From Saccharibacter sp. 17.LH.SD (GTDB lineage Bacteria; Pseudomonadota; Alphaproteobacteria; Acetobacterales; Acetobacteraceae), in NCBI RefSeq assembly GCF_009834805.1, contig NZ_WVHO01000009.1, positions 436,501-500,500 on the forward strand: a DNA stretch of 64,000 nucleotides, written 5' to 3'. The notes beneath the pieces are model-generated. The model ran no database searches. It was given only the letters and a program-made list of their open reading frames with translations, and was not told the origin of the DNA. This document shows, one piece after another, positions 61,546 to 64,000 of this stretch; positions within the stretch are counted from its first letter, which is position 1; each line of letters opens with the position of its first letter. The position numbers were made by a program, and so were the translations under genes.

Positions 61546-61772
61546 CGTGATTCCCTAGGATAATTTCTAATGATAGAATGGCCTTTCGGCGGTAGCATGG
61601 ATGCGAGGGCGGGCCAAGCAGGGTCATACATTTTCCTTAGTGAGAAATTAAGTATACACGGGAAAGACGCGAGGTAAGGTTGAGATTTGTGTGCGTCCGT
61701 CCTAATTTTAAGGGAACAGCCTCGCTAGGCATTTTGTTTTAGGTTTTTAAAACCGACTTGTTGGAATGAATA

Positions 61773-62483
61773 ATGGCTCACTTCCCCTGGGATATTGTTA
61801 TATTGGCTGTCCTTGCTCTTTTTACGGGTGCGGCTCTGATCCGTGTGCTCGGACGTAAGGTAGGTGCACAAACCATGCAGCAAAAGCATCATCCGCTGAT
61901 GTCTCGTGCGGAAGGTGTTGGACAACAGAACAGGGCCGGTGTTGCTCTACAACCGCCGCCGCTCCCTGGGAGTGTTCAAGCTGAGCCTGAGCGTACGGAA
62001 TATATCGTTCCCGGAGGGACAACGGCTCAAGGTCAGGCTCTTGCGAAGGTTGGGGTGATCGTACCTTCTTTCCAAGGTGAGAAGTTTTTGAAGTATGTCG
62101 AAGATGTTTTTGGTCAAATCCTAAAGGCATTTGCTCGCGGCGAGCGTGTTGCGTTGGAGGGGATGGTAACGCCAGAGCTTATGACGGTTTTCGGCCAGGC
62201 GTTAGTCCAACGTCAGGCAGATAATGGTGAGTTATACTGCGACCTTAAACGGGTGGAACGACTTGAGATTAAGGATGTTGTGCTTCCACAAGAAGGGCAA
62301 GATGGGGAAGGAGCACGTCCTTGCCGAATAATGGTGGGTATTACGTCTTGGCAGATTCGGTATATGAGAGATGTGCAAGGCAATATTGTCGATGGGACAG
62401 AAGCACTGACTGAATATCGTGATTTATGGGGTTTGGACTACGTTAATGGGCGTTGGTGGCTGGCAGAAACGTCCGCTGCGTGA
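61773..62483 (+). CDS. Tim44/TimA family membrane-associated protein
   Basis: A 236-residue product with an N-terminal membrane segment (about residues 5-25, WDIVILAVLALFTGAALIRVL), a Pro/Gln-rich linker and a C-terminal Tim44-like domain (about 95-235: FLKYVEDVFGQILKAFARGERVALEGMVTPELM). Alphaproteobacterial TimA proteins sit beside secB and mltA, as here. Their exact role in protein export or envelope traffic is not settled. Confidence 0.9.
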   Translation: MAHFPWDIVILAVLALFTGAALIRVLGRKVGAQTMQQKHHPLMSRAEGVGQQNRAGVALQPPPLPGSVQAEPERTEYIVPGGTTAQGQALAKVGVIVPSFQGEKFLKYVEDVFGQILKAFARGERVALEGMVTPELMTVFGQALVQRQADNGELYCDLKRVERLEIKDVVLPQEGQDGEGARPCRIMVGITSWQIRYMRDVQGNIVDGTEALTEYRDLWGLDYVNGRWWLAETSAA

Positions 62484-62549
62484 GATGGCGATAATGTTGT
62501 TCATTTAAAAATGTTTTATAATCCCTCTGCACGTAAAGGGGGAGTGTCG

Positions 62550-63749
62550 GTGTATTGTAAAATGAAATGTTTGTGGTCCCCTTTAGGTTTAGCGTTGCTT
62601 TTGACAGCGTGTGTGTCTGACGTTCCAGCAGGTGAGATGACAATTGCGCCTGTGGGATATGAGAGTTTGATAGGGTGGAATGCAGATTCTCATACGGCGC
62701 TTGTGGGGATGTTACGTGACGAGTGCCATCGTTTGGCACAGCTGCCGCCCAAAACGACAATGGGGGGCGCTTCTTCCTTGCCGTATGGGCGCAAGGCTGG
62801 GGACTGGGCAGGGGTATGCGCAGCCTTGCCGGCATCAGAGAGTGTAACGGAAGAGAGTGCGCGAAACTTTTTTGAATTATGGTTCCAGCCTTACGAAATT
62901 CAGGAAACAGTACTTTATACAGGATATTACGAGCCGCAGGTTGAAGCGTCTTTGACACGTGGAGGAGAGTATCAAACACCGCTCTATCGTCGTCCACCTG
63001 ATCTACTCCGAGGTCGCACAGATGATGGAAAGGTGGTGTTTGGGCATTGGGTAAATTCGGTATTCCAGCCTTATGATGATAGGGCGACGATTGATGGCGG
63101 TGCTCTGAACAACAAAAATTTGGAAGTGGCTTGGCTGAAGAGCCCTATTGACCTCTATGTTCTTCAGTTGCAGGGAGCTGGAAGGCTTCATTTGCCTGAT
63201 GGGCAGGTTTTGCGTGTTGCCTATGATGGGCGTAATGGACAACCCTATGTACCGATTGGGAAGATTCTTGTGCAACGAGGCGCTATGAGTGCCGTTGATG
63301 TGAACGCTGAAACTATTCGGGCATGGCTTGAGGCGCATCCTCAGGAATCACAAGAGCTTTTAGAAAAAAATCCAAATTACGTATTTTTCCGCACGGTTGA
63401 TCGCTCCGAGTTTGAGGGGCCTGGAGGAGCGCTCGGTGTTCCTTTAGTGCCTGGGCGTTCATTGGCTGTTGATCGTGCTTACGTTCCCTTTGCGGCTCCA
63501 GTGTGGGTTGAAACAGCGATGCTTGATTCGCAGGGTAAAGAGGGAAGCTGGCATCATACAACGTTTGCACAGGATGTTGGAACGGACATTCGGGGTGCTG
63601 GCCGAGGTGATCTTTTCACCGGATGGGGGGATATGGCCCGGACTACGGCCGGTCATTTGAGAAGTTCTGGTCGAATGGTTATTTTGTTGCCTCGTCCACC
63701 AGCGCAGCCTGTGTCTAATCCTTCTTCGTTGGATTTTCCATCTAAATGA
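62550..63749 (+). CDS. mltA: Membrane-bound lytic murein transglycosylase A
   Basis: Outer-membrane lipoprotein that cleaves peptidoglycan to 1,6-anhydromuropeptides. About 399 residues: lipobox LLTAC near the N-terminus, then the MltA domain with TVLYTGYYEPQVEAS, VYVLQLQGAGRL-like VLQLQGAGRLHLPDG, and the catalytic-Asp segment DVGTDIRGAGRGDLFTGWG. The start is unsure: GTG 62550 has GGGGGAG at good spacing, ATG 62562 is the alternative; both place the lipobox correctly. The stop overlaps the next ATG (ATGA). Confidence 0.93.
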   Translation: MYCKMKCLWSPLGLALLLTACVSDVPAGEMTIAPVGYESLIGWNADSHTALVGMLRDECHRLAQLPPKTTMGGASSLPYGRKAGDWAGVCAALPASESVTEESARNFFELWFQPYEIQETVLYTGYYEPQVEASLTRGGEYQTPLYRRPPDLLRGRTDDGKVVFGHWVNSVFQPYDDRATIDGGALNNKNLEVAWLKSPIDLYVLQLQGAGRLHLPDGQVLRVAYDGRNGQPYVPIGKILVQRGAMSAVDVNAETIRAWLEAHPQESQELLEKNPNYVFFRTVDRSEFEGPGGALGVPLVPGRSLAVDRAYVPFAAPVWVETAMLDSQGKEGSWHHTTFAQDVGTDIRGAGRGDLFTGWGDMARTTAGHLRSSGRMVILLPRPPAQPVSNPSSLDFPSK

Positions 63750-64000
63750 TACGTACGCGCCGTGAGGTGCTCGGTGGTCATACGCTTTATCGTGCGGATT
63801 GTGTGCGTGTGTTAAAGCGTCTGCCATCCGAGAGTGTTGATGTTGTTGTTACCTCACCTCCCTATAATTTAGGTTTGGCTTATCGGAGCTACAAAGATCG
63901 CCTCACGGAAGATGATTATCTTACGTGGATGGAGGGAGTTTGCCGTGAGATAGCACGCGTCATGCGTGATGATGCTTCATTTTTTCTTAATATTGCGGGA
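63746..64000 (+). CDS. Site-specific DNA methyltransferase, N-terminal part (cut by window end)
   Basis: Open frame of 85 codons running off the window. It begins MIRTRREVLGGHTLYRADCVRVLKRLP and holds motif IV TSPPYN in VVVTSPPYNLGLAYRSYKDR, followed by the WMEGVCREIARVMRDDASFFLNI segment typical of N6-adenine/N4-cytosine methyltransferases. An SPPY motif is more usual for N4-cytosine enzymes, but m6A enzymes with TSPPYN exist. It is coupled to mltA by an ATGA overlap. Whether a restriction partner follows cannot be seen. Confidence 0.88.
   Translation, partial: MIRTRREVLGGHTLYRADCVRVLKRLPSESVDVVVTSPPYNLGLAYRSYKDRLTEDDYLTWMEGVCREIARVMRDDASFFLNIAG

Noticed and set aside
61057-61563. 168-codon open frame on the plus strand opposite secB
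   Set aside because: It is antisense to a clear SecB, has no family features and no SD.

Overview
The window reads as chromosomal core of an alphaproteobacterium, most likely an acetic acid bacterium (Acetobacteraceae). This is inferred from gene content and order, because no 16S gene is present. Supporting blocks are ompH-lpxD-fabZ-lpxA-lpxI, rpmH-rnpA-yidD-yidC-engB-argB-dapD-dapE, rnd-kdsD-lptC-lptA-lptB, hsp20-DUF1150, thrC next to an M16 peptidase, and secB / timA-mltA. Base composition is moderate by eye. There are no insertion sequences, prophages, CRISPR arrays or rRNA operons, so the window is mostly housekeeping.

Layout. 1-4468: lipid A and outer-membrane assembly (partial ompH, lpxD, fabZ, lpxA, lpxI, then gloA). 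4500-7908: rpmH, rnpA, yidD, yidC and engB, covering ribosome, RNase P and membrane insertion. 7978-11062: argB, dapD, dapE. 11179-12447: a heavily decayed RtcB-type RNA ligase gene. 12454-14704 (minus): def-fmt-truA. 14774-15677: small heat-shock gene plus DUF1150 gene with an RpoH-type promoter and a strong terminator. 15676-19721 (minus): rnd-kdsD-lptC-lptA-lptB, with tRNA-Leu(CAG) upstream. 20228-26166: gltD-gltB glutamate synthase. 26248-34610: pepF, an AarF/UbiB-family gene, an unknown helical protein (minus), uvrB, a mutarotase, greB, gshB. 34737-37591 (minus): TonB-dependent receptor and a small membrane protein. 37654-40839: a predicted structured RNA element, pmtA, a degenerate haem-copper oxidase subunit I gene, ctaB and a 36-residue membrane microprotein. 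40933-46983 (minus): Tim44-like protein, pmbA, M16 peptidase, thrC and a Yellow/MRJP-like propeller. 47078-54370: TPR-glycosyltransferase protein, glnD, mutS. 54503-59165: msrC, murJ, glutathione peroxidase, gpsA, tsaD. 59232-64000: hemC-hemD, secB, timA, mltA and the start of an SPPY-type DNA methyltransferase cut by the window end.

How the genes fit together. Envelope biogenesis dominates: lipid A synthesis (lpxD/A/I), Kdo precursor (kdsD), LPS transport (lptA/B/C), peptidoglycan (murJ, mltA), membrane insertion (yidC/D, secB) and phospholipid head groups (gpsA, pmtA). Nitrogen assimilation is represented by gltBD and glnD. Thiol and redox defence is represented by gshB, gloA, Gpx and MsrC.

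The most interesting locus is 38530-40839. The subunit I homologue keeps both low-spin-haem histidines (His52, His317), but by alignment it has lost the CuB ligands, the cross-linked Tyr and the high-spin-haem His. It sits in an operon with haem O synthase and a CoxF-like microprotein. This looks like a cox operon remnant in which a catalytically dead, single-haem membrane protein has been kept intact. Other points worth checking are the rtcB decay, the RpoH promoter with a possible RNA thermometer, the structured leader before pmtA and an operator-like repeat before the TonB receptor.
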